The notes under the pieces are model-generated. The model was not told where the DNA came from. It saw only the letters and a list, made by a program, of their open reading frames with translations, and did not search any database. A DNA stretch of 64,000 bases from Paralithodes platypus (taxonomy: Eukaryota; Arthropoda; Malacostraca; Decapoda; Lithodidae). Position 1 is the stretch's first letter, and every line of letters starts with the position of its first letter. Shown here piece after piece: positions 10,334 to 21,112 of this stretch. A program made the position numbers and the translations under genes. The stretch covers positions 13,162,452 to 13,226,451 of the forward strand of contig CM064545.1 of the NCBI GenBank assembly GCA_032716605.1. The letters run 5' to 3'.

Positions 10334-10686
10334 TGAAGGAAGAATGACGCCTGAATCAGCGTCTGGTCAAACATCCACACAAGTACATCCACGATATGAT
10401 GGAAAGCTTATTGGATAGATATTCTTATTTTATTTTTATTTTTATTTTTTACGAAGTTTTTTCGTAGTGAGAACCCAATTCATAATGACTGAAGCCATGA
10501 GTGAGGTCGCGTGCGCTCATGATGAAGGCTCCTCAGATTTTAAATGCTCTGCGCGGTAGATTCAAACTACGGCGGATTAGTGTTTGAAGAGGATGCCTTA
10601 TGTAATAGGCATGTTCGTCAATGATTACGGGGCCACTACTAAATATTAGGTTTTCTTTATCTCCTTACAGGAGTCAAACCTATAAT
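10334..10686 (+). repeat. DIRS right inverted terminal repeat (copy A)
   Basis: Nearly identical to 24140-24491 and the reverse complement of the copy B left repeat at 15898-16210. It contains the hairpin ACGAAGTTTTTTCGT at 10450-10464. Confidence 0.85.
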
Positions 10687-11259
10687 ATATCCTTGTAATT
10701 GTGTATATTGCCTTTTGGATATTGTTAAAGAGTGTAGGCTATGGCTTATTTCTTATTATATGTTTTGAACAGATTGGTGGGATGAGGATGTGGGGTCAAT
10801 AAGTCGGCCATCTCTTTGCAGGGACCTTTGGCAACGCAATGGTGAGACATTTTAATTAGTTATTTATACATTAATATTGTTCAACATACCTATATCAAGC
10901 TCGGGAAATGCTATGACACATCAAACGTAATGATAACTACAGTTTGTGCTAATTTTTAAGTGGTTTATTACAATACTAGGCTACCAAATATTTAAGCCTA
11001 GCCGAGGCTATATTTGGACTTATTATAGCCTAGGCCTAGCCTATATCCTACACCAGGCCTACTGATGTTTATAAAACAATGAAATGATCTGGGAAATTCC
11101 TGTTATATTATTTGATTAGGCTACCTTTAACTAGGCCTATTGTAGGTCACAAGGTGCTAGGCCTAGGTGGGCGGCGCCTATCATCATGCACTCACATGAT
11201 CACATCTACTGTTCAGATAGTCTGTTCTACATATTAGGCCTAGGCTAGGATATATGGGA
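10687..11259. other. Spacer rich in TAGGCCTA words
   Basis: No ORF of note. Words such as CTAGGCCTAG and AGCCTAGGC recur between 10975 and 11250, as in 6110-6310 and 26855-26920, giving many short palindromes. Confidence 0.55.
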
Positions 11260-11678
11260 TGGATGTAGAGTTCGGGCGTACGGTCGTCATGTTTACATAG
11301 GGCGATTGCCGCGGTTAACTTCGCGTCTATTTTGACGCCAATTTATTCGGTTAGGCTTTGCCCCCTGCTGGCAATATATAGCCTATGATGATGACTATGT
11401 CATGGGATGATGGGGGGGGTGAGGGGGGCAACATATTATTGTATCCAATGGTATTCAAAATAGACGGGAACATGATTGCAAAGGTCCGATGCCTCCCCCG
11501 CCGCCGTCATGTTTACATATGTTGATCGCCGTGGTTAAGTTTGCGTCTATTTTGACGGTGTTGTATCCAATGGCATTCAAAATAGACGGAAACATGATGG
11601 CAAAGCTCCGACACCACTACGCGTAGTGTAAACAAGGATGGCGGTACGCCCGCACTTAACATTCTTGCCGAATATATG
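11260..11678. repeat. Interspersed repeat, copy 2 of 2
   Basis: Second copy of the repeat at 5669-6058, sharing TTTGCCCCCTGCTGGCAATA, the paired GCGTCTATTTTGACG and CAAAATAGACGG phrases, CACTACGCGTAGTG and the same terminal CTTAACATTCTTGCCGA. The inner palindrome CACTACGCGTAGTG is intact in both copies. Confidence 0.7.
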
Positions 11679-11689
11679 AATGCTAGACT

Positions 11690-12333
11690 ACTCGGCCCAC
11701 GGGACAGCTCGGCCAGGACAGCTCGGCCCACGGCGAGACAGCTCGGCCCAGTAAAAACGAGACAGCTCGGCCCCGTGTTAATTACGAGACAACTCTTAAT
11801 TAACCTAACCTAACTTAACCTAACCTAACCTACACATGAATCGAGAGAACTAGCCTATGACATAATTATACAATAAACGAACATTTCGCCCACATTACAC
11901 ACACGCCATAAACGGGAGGCCATGTATGCAGCACCAAATCCTGTCCTCTGTGCATGCGTGAGAATCTTAGGCCCATTGGCACGATTTTTTTTCCTTTATA
12001 CTATTATATTATCTTAACCTAACCTAACCTAACCTAACCTAACTTAAATTAACCTAACAGTTGAGCCTAAATAACATAATAAAAATATTAGGGAAAAGGC
12101 CGCGCATACGCAGAGGACAGGATTTGGTGCTGCATACATGGCCTCACCCATAAACCCTCCACTTAGCTCTCCCCATCCTAATCCTGACTGGTCTCGTCAA
12201 ATTGCCCCATAGCAAAACATGGGGCCGAGCTGTCTCAAATAAATGGCCGAGTTGTCTCGCCGTCGTGGCCGAGTTGTCCAAAAGTGGGCCGAGCTGTCCG
12301 AGCCGAGTTGTCCCATGGGCCGAGTCGTCCAGT
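11690..12333. mobile_element. Inverted-repeat element with GACAGCTCGGCC 12-mers and telomere-like arrays
   Basis: The left end carries several copies of the 12-mer GACAGCTCGGCC (11700-11775). The right end carries the complementary GGCCGAGCTGTC/GGCCGAGTTGTC words (12220-12330), so the two ends are inverted with respect to each other and terminate in AGACT/AGTCT. Further in, a 33-bp perfect inverted repeat (11921-11953 against 12112-12144) encloses two CCTAA-type arrays (11796-11832 and 12013-12058). No ORF is seen. The boundary is set from the inverted pattern; no target duplication is obvious. Confidence 0.65.
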
Positions 12334-12344
12334 CTCCGGATATA

Positions 12345-12465
12345 TCTATGATCTGTATTGCCAGACACCTTGATCGCCGAGGAGGTGGATATTAATGTAT
12401 TGGCTCCATGCACTTTTGTCACCCGTCAGCTGGTGCCCCTCCTCCCGCCCAGCCCGGACCACCCA
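12345..12465 (-). repeat. Degenerate RTE-LINE 3'-end fragment
   Basis: Aligns by eye to 1921-2030, the 3' terminus of the minus-strand LINE: TATTGCCAGACACC against TATTGCCCGACGCC, and CCATGCACTTTTGTC against CCATGCACCTCTGTC. It is divergent and short. Confidence 0.5.
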
Positions 12466-12704
12466 ACACCATATGGATAATGGACGAGATAGGTTTTGGT
12501 GTGAGGGGGATATGCCGGGTGTGGGCCAATCAGCGCTCTGCAGACCCCCGTTTTGATATGTTGACCTCTGACCGTTTTGGTGAGGTCGGTCCTCATGGTG
12601 TTAGTGAGCTGGGCCTATAATTAGGCCTTATAATTGACTCCCATTTTCTTGTGTTCTTATATCCACTCAAACGCTATACAGGGTGTAGCCTAATTTTTTT
12701 TTTT
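12466..12704. other. Spacer, no gene seen
   Basis: Ordinary non-coding sequence ending in a T run that supplies the TTAA preceding the next element. Confidence 0.5.
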
Positions 12705-12708
12705 TTAA

Positions 12709-13131
12709 CCCACTGAGCCCCAGCTAGTTAATAATATAAATGTAGCCTACCACCAGGGACCAGCCGGTTTTGATTTTTTTTTCCAGAAACAATAGCGAAT
12801 GGGTTAGGAATGAAGGAAAAACCACGAAAAACCGATCAAAAAGCTCAAAAAATGGTCCTACGGAGCCCCCGAAAACGGATTTTACAAGAGTAAAAAATTT
12901 AAGGCAATTTCCACCAAAAACCATGTTTTTGCGCGCTCACGCGCACGCGGTTGGACTTTGAGAGTTTGCAACCATCGGCATGGGTGCGTGGGATACTTAC
13001 ACAGTTCCCATACAAATCTGAGCCCTCTAGGTGCCATAGAACCGAAGTAATTGGGACCGGAGTAACACTGACGCAACTGTTGCGTCGCTGGGGTTTAGCG
13101 TTACATACATGCGTCGCTGGGGCTCAGTGGG
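12709..13131. mobile_element. Inverted-repeat MITE, TTAA on one side
   Basis: Left terminus CCCACTGAGCCCCAGC follows TTAA (12705-12708); the right terminus is its exact complement, GCTGGGGCTCAGTGGG (13116-13131). The right flank is TGGA, not TTAA, so one duplication has decayed or the end was rearranged. A GCGTCGCTGGGG unit is repeated at 13082 and 13111. No coding capacity. Confidence 0.65.
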
Positions 13132-13689
13132 TGGAGATGTTTATTACGATAAAAATAGTCATAGGTGGGCACGATAACCATAAACCTTAACTTCGTTAAC
13201 CGTTATTTCGTTAACGAAAACCTTAACGTCGTTAACCGTTAACCGGCGATACATTTATCGCTCGTTAACCGTTAAATCGTTAAATCGCTAAATCCGATCC
13301 TTTCGATAACGATATCGTTACTTCGTTAGTATCGTTATTTATCGAAGATATGGATATTTATCATATTTTAAATAAAAAATCTTAAATGCAGCAATGCTAT
13401 CATTATTTTATTAGAAAACAAAAATTGACACTTCATTTGATTTAGTAGAAGATCATTTAGATGATTTTCAGATTTAGTGATGTCTAAGCTGGATCTCTAG
13501 GCATTTCTCCTGGATGATATGAAGATATGTCATATGGATCATATGGATCATATAATTCATATTCAATTATTCATATGGATATTTATTTCCTGACACTTCA
13601 TTTATTATTTATGATCATTGATTTATGATTTAGTAGAACTTAGAAGATTATTTACATTTACATGATTTACTGATGATTTACACAAGGTT

Positions 13690-14960
13690 GAAGGTACAAA
13701 GGAGTACAAAGGAAATCAAGCAACAATTGATCTAGTGACCCTTCTAGGTTGCTTGTCCTCCAAAACACTGAGGATCAAGTGTCCAAACAGTGGTTTAGAG
13801 TGGGTAAGGGAACATTGGAAAGGGAATTACTGCCCTGGAACTAATGTCCGTGGCAGGATTAGGAAGTTAGTAGGGGACAGATGGGTTAGTAACTGAGGGG
13901 GGGATAAAATAAAGTTATTCATTTACAAACGCAGTCAGTCGCGGGTTTGATGCAAGATATTTGTCTAGGCGGAGTTTAAATGAATCAACGGTGATGCAGT
14001 CTATAACGTTTCGGGGAAGCCCATTCCACAAGTTGACAACTCGATTGAAGAAGAAATTCTTAGATTCGTGTGAGTTAAAAGATTTACCAATAATTTTGCA
14101 ACCGTTTCCCCGCATGTAATTAGATTGGTCGATAGTGAAGTACTTACTACAGTTCATATTGTCGATGCCTTTGATGAATTTGAACACTTGAATTAAGTCA
14201 CCTCTTAATCTGTGCTGGGTTAAAGGAAATAGATTTAATTCTCTAAGACGCTCTTCGTATGGTTTGTTCTTTAGGCTAGGTATCATTTTGGTAACTCTAC
14301 GTTGAACTCGTTCTAGCTTGTTTATCTTTTTTGGTAATAAGGGCACCAGGATTGAACGCAGTATTCCAGAAGAGGGCGGACTAAGGAATTGTAAAGGGTT
14401 AGGATAACTTCTTTGGATTTATGCTCAAATGACCTGCCTATAAAGACAATTATTTTGTTTGCCTTCTTAACAACTTCTGAACATTGTTGACTCGGTTTTA
14501 GGTTACTCGATATTGTTACTCCCAGATCGGTTTCTCTGTTTACATTCTTAAGCTGAGTGCCATTCATCGAATAGTTTGCTTTCTCATTTAGGTATCCGAT
14601 ATGTAGTACTTTACATTTATCCGCATTGAAACTCATTTGCCAAATTTGGGCCCAACATGACAATTTATCTAGATTGTGTTGCATATCGTCAACTTGTTCT
14701 TTTGAGAGTACGCTATTTGCAATTTTTGTATCGTCAGCAAATTTTGAGATTGTACAGGTGAGACCCTCATCTATGTCGTTGATGTAAATTAGAATGAGAA
14801 TTGGTCCTAGTACCGATCCCTGGGGTACCCCGCTACTTACATTGGTCCATTTAGATGCCTTACCGTTTATGACTACTCTTTGCTTTCTGTCGCTGAGCCA
14901 ATTTTCTATCCATTTCAACACACCGTCTTGTATTCCATGCGCTTTTAGTTTTAGCAGTAA
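13690..14960 (-). mobile_element. CR1-like LINE fragment inside the hAT element
   Basis: A 5'-truncated minus-strand LINE. It starts in the middle of the reverse transcriptase and runs into a 3' untranslated tail of about 220 bp. It lies between the transposase stop codon and the hAT left terminus. No target duplication was found, so the outer limits are approximate. Confidence 0.75.
13915..14921 (-). pseudogene. CR1-like reverse transcriptase, C-terminal half
   Basis: 14322-14921 encodes WIENWLSDRKQRVVING, SSGVPQGSVLGPILILIYIND and the catalytic KFADDTK box, followed by the thumb. 13915-14346 continues in another frame with RVQRRVTKMI, RGDLIQVFKF and FFNRVVNLWNGLPRNV. The two frames overlap by about 25 bp near 14322-14346, indicating one frameshift. 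The N-terminal polymerase and the endonuclease are absent. Confidence 0.82.
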
Positions 14961-15010
14961 ACGTTTGTGGGGACTTCAGACTTCAGACTTCAGGTTCAGA
15001 CTTCAGAGCC

Positions 15011-15736
15011 TCAGAGGTTCTGCCGCATGTTCCCCTTCAGAAACATTAACATATTAAAATTGTGATCTGAAAGGGAGCTCCTCTTGGCCCTGAAGATGTC
15101 CTTCCCAAGGGAGAACAAGCGCTCCACCGCGGCACTGGATGGCATCGCTGTATTGTACCGAAGGAAGAGGTCAATCAGCACCTTCTCACCGTTGAAGGCT
15201 CGGTCTGCAAGACTGTCAGTCCCTTTGTCCTGCAGCCATACCTTCACAATGTACGCAGCCTTGTGTTTAGTCGACCTGTGATGATCATGACCTCCTCCTC
15301 CGGCAGTCTCCTCCTCCGCAGCGCCACAGAGGAAGGAGTAGTAGTCGTCATTTTCTTCCTCGCTGCTGCTGCTGTTGTTGATGGCGGTCGCCTGGTCATG
15401 TTGACGTAGGAAGTCCTCCACCTTTCTCTCCATCAGGGACTTGACCTCTGCCTGCTTGACCCTAGTCTCCTCAGAAGCCCCCATCCACCTGAGGCGAAAA
15501 TTGGGGTGGAAGGCAGTGGCCAGGAGACACTCCTCATCCTCAAAGGTGGCGGCGAATCTCCTGTCCAAGGCAGCGAGGAGGGTGTTGACCAGGGGCTCGC
15601 AGAATTTGAGGTTGCCGCTGGTCAAGAAGTTGGCGAGCTTCTTTTTGACGATGAGGAGGGTCGGGATCAGGCAGCCCAGGAAGCACTGTTTTTCTCCCTG
15701 GATCTGGTCCAGTGCTGTGGCGACCAGTGCCATGAC
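15011..15736 (-). CDS. hAT transposase exon 5 (C-terminal dimerisation domain)
   Basis: Begins after a TTTTCAG acceptor at 15737-15739 and ends at TGA 15011-15013. The last 60 residues contain the hAT dimerisation signature: LFLRYNTAMPSSAAVERLFS, then RSSLSDHNFNMLMFLKGN. Upstream is an acidic Ser/Glu stretch and a His-rich patch. It is open for 241 codons. The intron to exon 4 is now about 8.85 kb because DIRS copy B lies in it. Summed exon length is about 2,126 nt (roughly 708 codons), normal for a hAT transposase; only exon 1 shows a lesion. Confidence 0.87.
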   Translation of the reverse strand, partial: VMALVATALDQIQGEKQCFLGCLIPTLLIVKKKLANFLTSGNLKFCEPLVNTLLAALDRRFAATFEDEECLLATAFHPNFRLRWMGASEETRVKQAEVKSLMERKVEDFLRQHDQATAINNSSSSEEENDDYYSFLCGAAEEETAGGGGHDHHRSTKHKAAYIVKVWLQDKGTDSLADRAFNGEKVLIDLFLRYNTAMPSSAAVERLFSLGKDIFRAKRSSLSDHNFNMLMFLKGNMRQNL

Positions 15737-15897
15737 CTGAAAATTTAAATAGACAAATAGTATTATTTATTATTGAATTAACTAGTTTTAAAATAGAAGC
15801 ATAAGCTAAAATCTTAAAAAGTAAAAGCATTGCCGTGCCATGACCTGAAAATTGAAATAGACAAATTGAAATACAGTAAATAGTTAAATAGTAGTAT
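15737..15897 (-). repeat. Local tandem duplication in the last hAT intron
   Basis: The segment CATGACCTGAAAATT...GACAAAT, which contains the splice acceptor and the first bases of exon 5, occurs at 15730-15760 and again at 15839-15866. The intronic phrase AACTAGTTTTAAAATAGAAG occurs at 15779-15798 and again at 24503-24522, beyond the DIRS insertion. DIRS copy B therefore landed in the second unit of an approximately 105-bp tandem duplication. Confidence 0.65.
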
Positions 15898-16210
15898 TTA
15901 TTAGTGGCCCCCCCATCATTGACGAACATGCCTATTACATAAGGCATCCTCTTCAAACACTAATCCGCCGTAGTTTGAATCTACCGCGCAGAGCATTTAA
16001 AATCTGAGGAGCCTTCATCATGAGCGCATGCGACCTCACTCATGGCTTCAGTCATTATGAATTGGGTTCTCACTACGAAAAAACTTCGTAAAAAATAAAA
16101 AACAAAAAGAAAATAAGAATAACTATCCAATAAGCTTTCCATCATATCGTGGATGTACTTGTGTGGATCTTTGACCATACGCTGATTCAGGCGTCATTCT
16201 TCCTTCTCTG
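15898..16210 (+). repeat. DIRS left inverted terminal repeat (copy B)
   Basis: Reverse complement of the inner part of the right repeat (24140-24440), with scattered mismatches. The right repeat extends about 50 bp further outward, giving the asymmetric ends known from DIRS elements. Confidence 0.88.
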
Positions 16211-17953
16211 CTCTGTGATCAGCCGGCCCGGACGTGTCTCTCCACGCTCCGCTGGTTCCGCATTTGCTGTGTCCCTAGTGAGTTTTTTCTCATTTGTTTA
16301 CTCCGGGATGTATCGAGTAAGGTTAGGATATGCATAGCAGGAGTGTCCTGGGCTGGTTGCCCGCAGTGCAGTGTATTTTGGGTCGTGTGTTTGGGGCATC
16401 TATTTCGGATGTACCCTCGTGGTCCGGTTGTGGACAGGTGAACTTTTTCACAGTTAGCTAGCTTTGTGATGCAGGCGGCTTTCATTACGCGTTATTGCTT
16501 CCTTTTATCTTTCTGATGAGGTAGCGTATTTTTGCTGACGTTCCCAGCGTATTTTTCTTCGCTTAGTGAAGTTTTTTCTGGGTCCCGAGTTAGTTCTTCC
16601 CTTTGCCGGAAGTATTTGCTACAGTGGTGTGTTGGCGGTGGTTCCTGTTGTGATATAATTCAGTGCTTTTTGTTTATATTCCGACATTTTAATGTTATCC
16701 GTCTGCCTAGGCCTAGCCAGCCTCTCGTAGCTTTACCACATATACAAGTGTTATTGATTTATTTTCTAAATATGTACTACTGTGTCATGTGTGTCCTGGG
16801 TTAGTTGTGTATTGGCTAATTCCACGGACTATGTTGGGCCCGGCGATAGTTGTGTTTTGGCTACGCCTCGGTCCGGTGGTGCGTTCAGATGGTATCTGGA
16901 CGGGGTGGGGTTTTTCCGGCGGGTTTTTCTCGGTTTCACCTTGATAACCCCGGCTGGTTACCGAGTTTTGGCCACGCGTGGTTTAAAAACAGGCTTGTTT
17001 CCCCGGCGAGTGGGGGTCTGTGGCTCCCCAGGACTGCGTCACTGGGGTGCCTGTTTCAGGCTCCTTATGATTCCCGGCGGGTTGGCTGTACCCATCTAAC
17101 AGTGTTCATACGGACACGTGTTGTTTGTAGTTTTTTCGGTTTTGCAAAGCCAATATAAAACTATGCTGTTGTTGTATTTCCTCCCCGGCGATCTTTTACA
17201 AAGAAGTGGGGATAGGAACAATTGGGGTTAACTTTTAAATTTTAAATCACCCGGCGGGTGCAACCTGGAAGGGTGGGATGCCCGAATTTGCAAAATTCAG
17301 TTTAGTTGACCAGACAATTGAGGGATGCATTGTGTATCGCCTCCTTCAACATACGGCGCTTTAGGGCACAATTGGGGTTAACGTTTTTTAAACTAATATT
17401 CACACCCGGCGGGTGCTCTTTGGAGGGATGGGAATAACGATTTTACAATTCAGTTAGTTAACCAGACAATTGAATGATACGTTTTGTATCGCCGCCTTCA
17501 ACATACGGCGATCTAAAAAGATACTCCGGGAGAAGTTAGATCTCGTATATTTTTCAGGCTTCCCAGTTTTTGATCTATGAGATAATTCGGGGGCCGGCGT
17601 CTTTTTTAGTTTTGTTTTTTCCAAAATTGAATCTTGAAACAAACACCACCGGAAAGACTTAATCAGTTATAAACGCCATGCTGGTCTTTATATATTATGT
17701 CAGAGGGTATTCATAAATCTTTTGGACAAATTAAGATATTCTGAAATCTTTTACTTAGGAAACCCCACCGCGTAGCGAGCTGTAGTCGTTGAGTATTACG
17801 TCTCGTTACCCGGCGGGTTATTTAACACTTGTGTGCGAACATGATTGGGTTAACCTTATGAGCATTAATTCCTGGAAATTTTCTTTTTTTCCAGAGCTGG
17901 GTCCCGGCGGGTCTATGCAGAACCTGGAGTAAGTATCCCACCAGTCTCTGTCA
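16211..17953 (+). other. DIRS copy B 5' leader
   Basis: Non-coding leader with many CCGGCG/CCCGGCGGG words and a partial tandem repeat: the phrase beginning ACAATTGGGGTTAAC, then CCCGGCGGGTG, then CCAGACAATTGA, then CAACATACGGCG occurs twice between 17215 and 17510. A splice-acceptor-like ATTCCTGGAAATTTTC plus a T-rich CCAG lies at 17869-17894, just before a gag-like ATG. Confidence 0.6.
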
Positions 17954-18080
17954 TGGCTACCTTTGCCCCGGTTTTTGCTTTATGCATTACGCCCTCCTGT
18001 TCAGGTATCCCTATTTTTGCGCACACCCTTTGTATAAAATGTGTGAAAATATCTCGTTTGGTGTGGGTTACCTTTCCGGC
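17954..18080 (+). pseudogene. DIRS gag N-terminus remnant (copy B, first)
   Basis: From the ATG at 17954 the reading resembles the start of the copy C gag at 30066: a short hydrophobic lead, then IPIFAHTLCIKCVK against IPVFAHKICLKCVK. After about 37 codons the similarity ends at a duplicated leader segment. A second, weaker remnant of the same start is readable at 19578-19640 (ending SSGSPI). Confidence 0.6.
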
Positions 18081-18355
18081 GTTTTTTCTCGTTGCTCCGA
18101 GAACACCGTTTTTGTTTACCGAGTTTTAGTCAGGATGGCTAAAAATAGGTAAGTTATGAGCTTTTGGCTCATAAGAAACTGCGTTTTCTGTGGTCGAGCC
18201 TGGGAGCAGGCTTCCTGTGTTATTCATTGCTTTATGCATTACGCCCTCCTGTAATGTATAGTTTAGTGTGGGTTACCTTTCCGGCGTTTTTCTCGTTGCT
18301 CCGAGAACACCGTTTTTGTTTACCGAGTTTTAGTCAGGATGGCTAAAATAGGTAA
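18060..18355 (+). repeat. Tandem duplication with ATG plus splice-donor-like segment
   Basis: A segment of about 95 bp beginning GTGTGGGTTACCTTTCCGGCG and ending ATGGCTAAAA(T)AGGTAAGTTA occurs at 18060-18155 and again at 18264-18356. Each copy contains an ATG (18135, 18339) followed within 13-14 bases by a consensus donor AGGTAAGT (GT at 18149 and 18352). Confidence 0.7.
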
Positions 18356-18519
18356 GTTACCCCGACGAGTTTGGTCGCTTGAGGGCTCATCAGAAACTGC
18401 GTTTTCTATGGTCGAGCCTGCGATCAGGCTCCCTGGGTTATTCCCGTCGAGGGGGGCTCCACACAGTTTTCTAGGTGATCAGGCTGACACCTGTTGGACT
18501 TGGTTTTCTCTGCTTTTCA

Positions 18520-19378
18520 AAGCCATTGAAACAATGCTGTCTGTTTGTTTGGTCTTTACCTCCCGGCGACCTTTTTTACAAAGAGGTCTGGGGCAGGTAT
18601 AATTGGTTTGACATTGCATATAAAACCCGGCGGTTGTACCTTCGGGTGGTTATATTAACGGCTTTGCGATTCGAGATAATTTGCCAAACAATTGATTGAT
18701 ACAATAGGGTATCACGGCCTTCAAGACGGCGATCTATGAGGGCTTCTGGGAGAAGCCGGATTAGAGATTAATGATAGGCTTAGACTTTTTATGGGATAAA
18801 GAGATGCCTGAATCTTACTAGTGTTTCAAGTGTAAAGGGATACTTGAAAGACTTCATCTTTAATAAAGATATGCTTCATCTTTATGAGGATTAAGAAGTT
18901 ATGCTTCATTCTTTTGGACAGGTAAAAGATATGCTGAAATCTTTAATAAGCCATTGAAACAATGCCGTTTGTTTGTTTAGTCTTTCCCTCCCGGCGACCT
19001 TTTTACAAAGAGATCTGGGGCAGGTACAATTGGTTTGACATTGCATATAAAACCCGGCGGTTGTACCTTTGGGTGGTTATATTAACTGATTTGCAATTCG
19101 CGATAATTTGCCAAACAATTGATTGATACAATAGGGTATCACAGCCTTCAAGACGGCGATCTATGAGGGCTTCTGGGAGAAGCCAGATTAGAGATTAAGA
19201 TAGGCTTAGACTTTTATGGGATAAAAAGATGCCGGAATCTTACTAGTGTTTCTAGTGTAAAGGGATACTTGAAAGACTTCATCTTTAATAAAGATATGCT
19301 TCATCTTTATGAGGATTCAGAAGATATGCTTAAGTCTTCTGGACAGGTAAAGATATGCTGAAATCTTTAATATGAAAC
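18520..19378 (+). repeat. Tandem duplication of about 430 bp in DIRS copy B
   Basis: Two adjacent units, 18520-18951 and 18952-19378, each begin AGCCATTGAAACAATGC and share CTCCCGGCGACC, CCCGGCGGTTGTACC, GCCAAACAATTGATTGATAC, CTTCTGGGAGAAGCC and ATGCTTCATCTTTATGAGGA in the same order, with small differences. They are followed by an acceptor-like CCGGAAATTTATCTTTCCAG at 19486-19505. Confidence 0.82.
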
Positions 19379-19640
19379 TAAAGGAAAACGAAAAGTAGTG
19401 GTGGAGTGCTATGGTTCGTTGACCGGCGGTTTTGAGGCACATATTTTGTACCATTTTTTGGGTGTAACCCTATGAGCATTAATCCCCGGAAATTTATCTT
19501 TCCAGGGCGGAGTACCGGTGTTGCACCAGGTGACCAGGTAGTTCCCGGGGGCGGGGTAGTTTTCTCCCAGTCTCTGTCGTGTCGGCACTTGAACCTCTCA
19601 TTGCTGTATGTTCAACGCCGTTAAGCTCAGGTAGCCCTAT

Positions 19641-20034
19641 CTTATTTTTATTTGTTAATGAAATAATTTAATAGCTGAATCATAATAAACATATATATTT
19701 TCTATGATTATATTATGATAATATTGTGTTTATTTATAGTAATTTATTTTAATACAATTAAATATAAATTAAATTAATTAGTATACTTTATGATTTTGCT
19801 CACCAGCTCTGCTTTCAATGTGTTAATGAGCTATGGGAGCTTTTAATTATCATAAACCTTTACGGGACTCGGACGAGGGCTCCCATTCAGGGAGTATACC
19901 GAGCTCGCAAGCGAGGGACAGCCACAGCCAAGGTCCTGGCAGGACAGAACACATCCCTTTGTGACTCAACTAGTGCTGACGTCCACCGGGATGCCGATGT
20001 ACCATCTTCTATCACAGTTTTAACATGGCAACAT
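19641..20034 (+). other. DIRS copy B spacer before gag remnant
   Basis: Contains an AT-rich block at 19640-19800 with no match elsewhere in the window, possibly a small insertion, followed by a GC-richer stretch leading into the gag-like frame. Confidence 0.4.
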
Positions 20035-21112
20035 GTGGAGGTCACGGCTTCGGCGGGATCCGCCCATGATAAGCCAGACTTAACGGATGAAGGACAACGA
20101 TCTCTGGTCTCAGAGATGGAGGTTGAAGAGTCCAGTCACCTTCTAGGCAACTCTCAGGGTACTGTCGAATCTCCACGGAGTTCGTCATCGGCTAGGTATG
20201 TACCGGCGGAAGAGATTGATGGACTACTTTTGAATGCACTTAATAGGTTCTTTGGCCCTACGCCGGAAACTCCTTTTGATACGGGAGATCCCGCCATGTC
20301 GACGAATGTGCGACCTCTGGCTACATCCTTTGCTTTAGCTTCAATACCTAACCATCCTCTTGTGTCAGATCCAATTTCCAATGTGCCAGGCACAGCGGCT
20401 CTCACTACTTCCACTGTGCGAGTCATATCAGACATATCTCCCCCTCCTTTAGACAAGGCGCCAGTAAAAAAAACAGAAGCTATGCCTCTTTTATACGGGC
20501 CGGATGAGTCAGGGGTAGCAATGTTACGGAAATGTTTTGGATGTTCATACTAAGGACATTCCAAGTTATTATAACCATGACTTATTCTTCCCACCAAATC
20601 CCTCCAGAATGCCATTCTTGGTTCTCTCTTCCGGTTTTTGGTGCCGGCGGAGTCCCCTCTGCTTGGCTGCCACCCCCCAAATAATCAATTTGTGCGAATT
20701 ATAAGCTTCCTTTAGCACGCCTTCCCCAGATTACCTAGACCGCGAGTTTAGGTTAAGAGGAAAAGCGTTTCAACTGTTTTCGCTATATATGGTTCCCAGC
20801 AAGTAACAAAGTCTCTGTTACGCTCTTCTCAGGCAATAGAAGCCGCGGAAGTCAGGAAAGCTATTGAACTTTCCCGGCGCTTGCTTCTCCAGACTTCCTT
20901 CCAAGTCTTTAGGAGATATTCGGACGGCCTTATTAGAGGCAGTTCGAGCAAGGCAGGATCTGAAGATGTTCTTAGTGAAGAAACTTCTTGACCGTATTGC
21001 AAGCCAAGTAGTACTGTCTCCCGTTCTAATTCTTTCTTTGATTTCACCAGCAGTTTGGAAGACTGTTTTCAATTTGGCACAAGCATTCAAGCAAGGTCCC
21101 TGCAAGCCCTGA
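20035..21112 (+). pseudogene. DIRS gag-like protein, decayed (copy B)
   Basis: The 20035-20553 frame is Ser/Pro-rich and contains STVRVISDISPPPLDKAP and MPLLYGPD, matching NVRVITDVTPPPLDK and MPLLYGPD in copy C (34423-35091). The C-terminal half is readable in a different frame at 20864-21112, with DIRTALLEAVRARQDL, matching DIQIALLEAVRARQDL of copy C (35122-36006). At least two frameshifts and a deletion of about 250 bp around 20560-20700 separate them. The function is inferred from position only: the first ORF of a DIRS element, presumed to coat the RNA. Confidence 0.7.

Larger units (their letters stand above)
8210..10686 (+). mobile_element. DIRS-type retrotransposon copy A, 5'-truncated
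   Basis: Begins abruptly in the end of the RNase H region (the sequence from 8213 matches copy B from 21935). It continues through the tyrosine recombinase and 3' region, and ends at 10686 with AAACCTATAAT, the right terminus shared with copies B and C. It retains the internal complementary region and the right terminal repeat, but lacks the left terminal repeat, gag and reverse transcriptase. It belongs to the same subfamily as copy B; the right ends of A and B look almost identical by eye. Confidence 0.88.

Noticed and set aside
12013..12058. CCTAA array as a chromosome end
   Set aside because: It is only about 45 bp long, has a partner array in the same unit and is flanked by element sequence on both sides, so it is interstitial.
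16211..19505. CRISPR-like array suggested by repeated CCGGCG-containing segments
   Set aside because: The units are long, overlapping duplications of unequal length within a eukaryotic retroelement, with no regular spacer structure.
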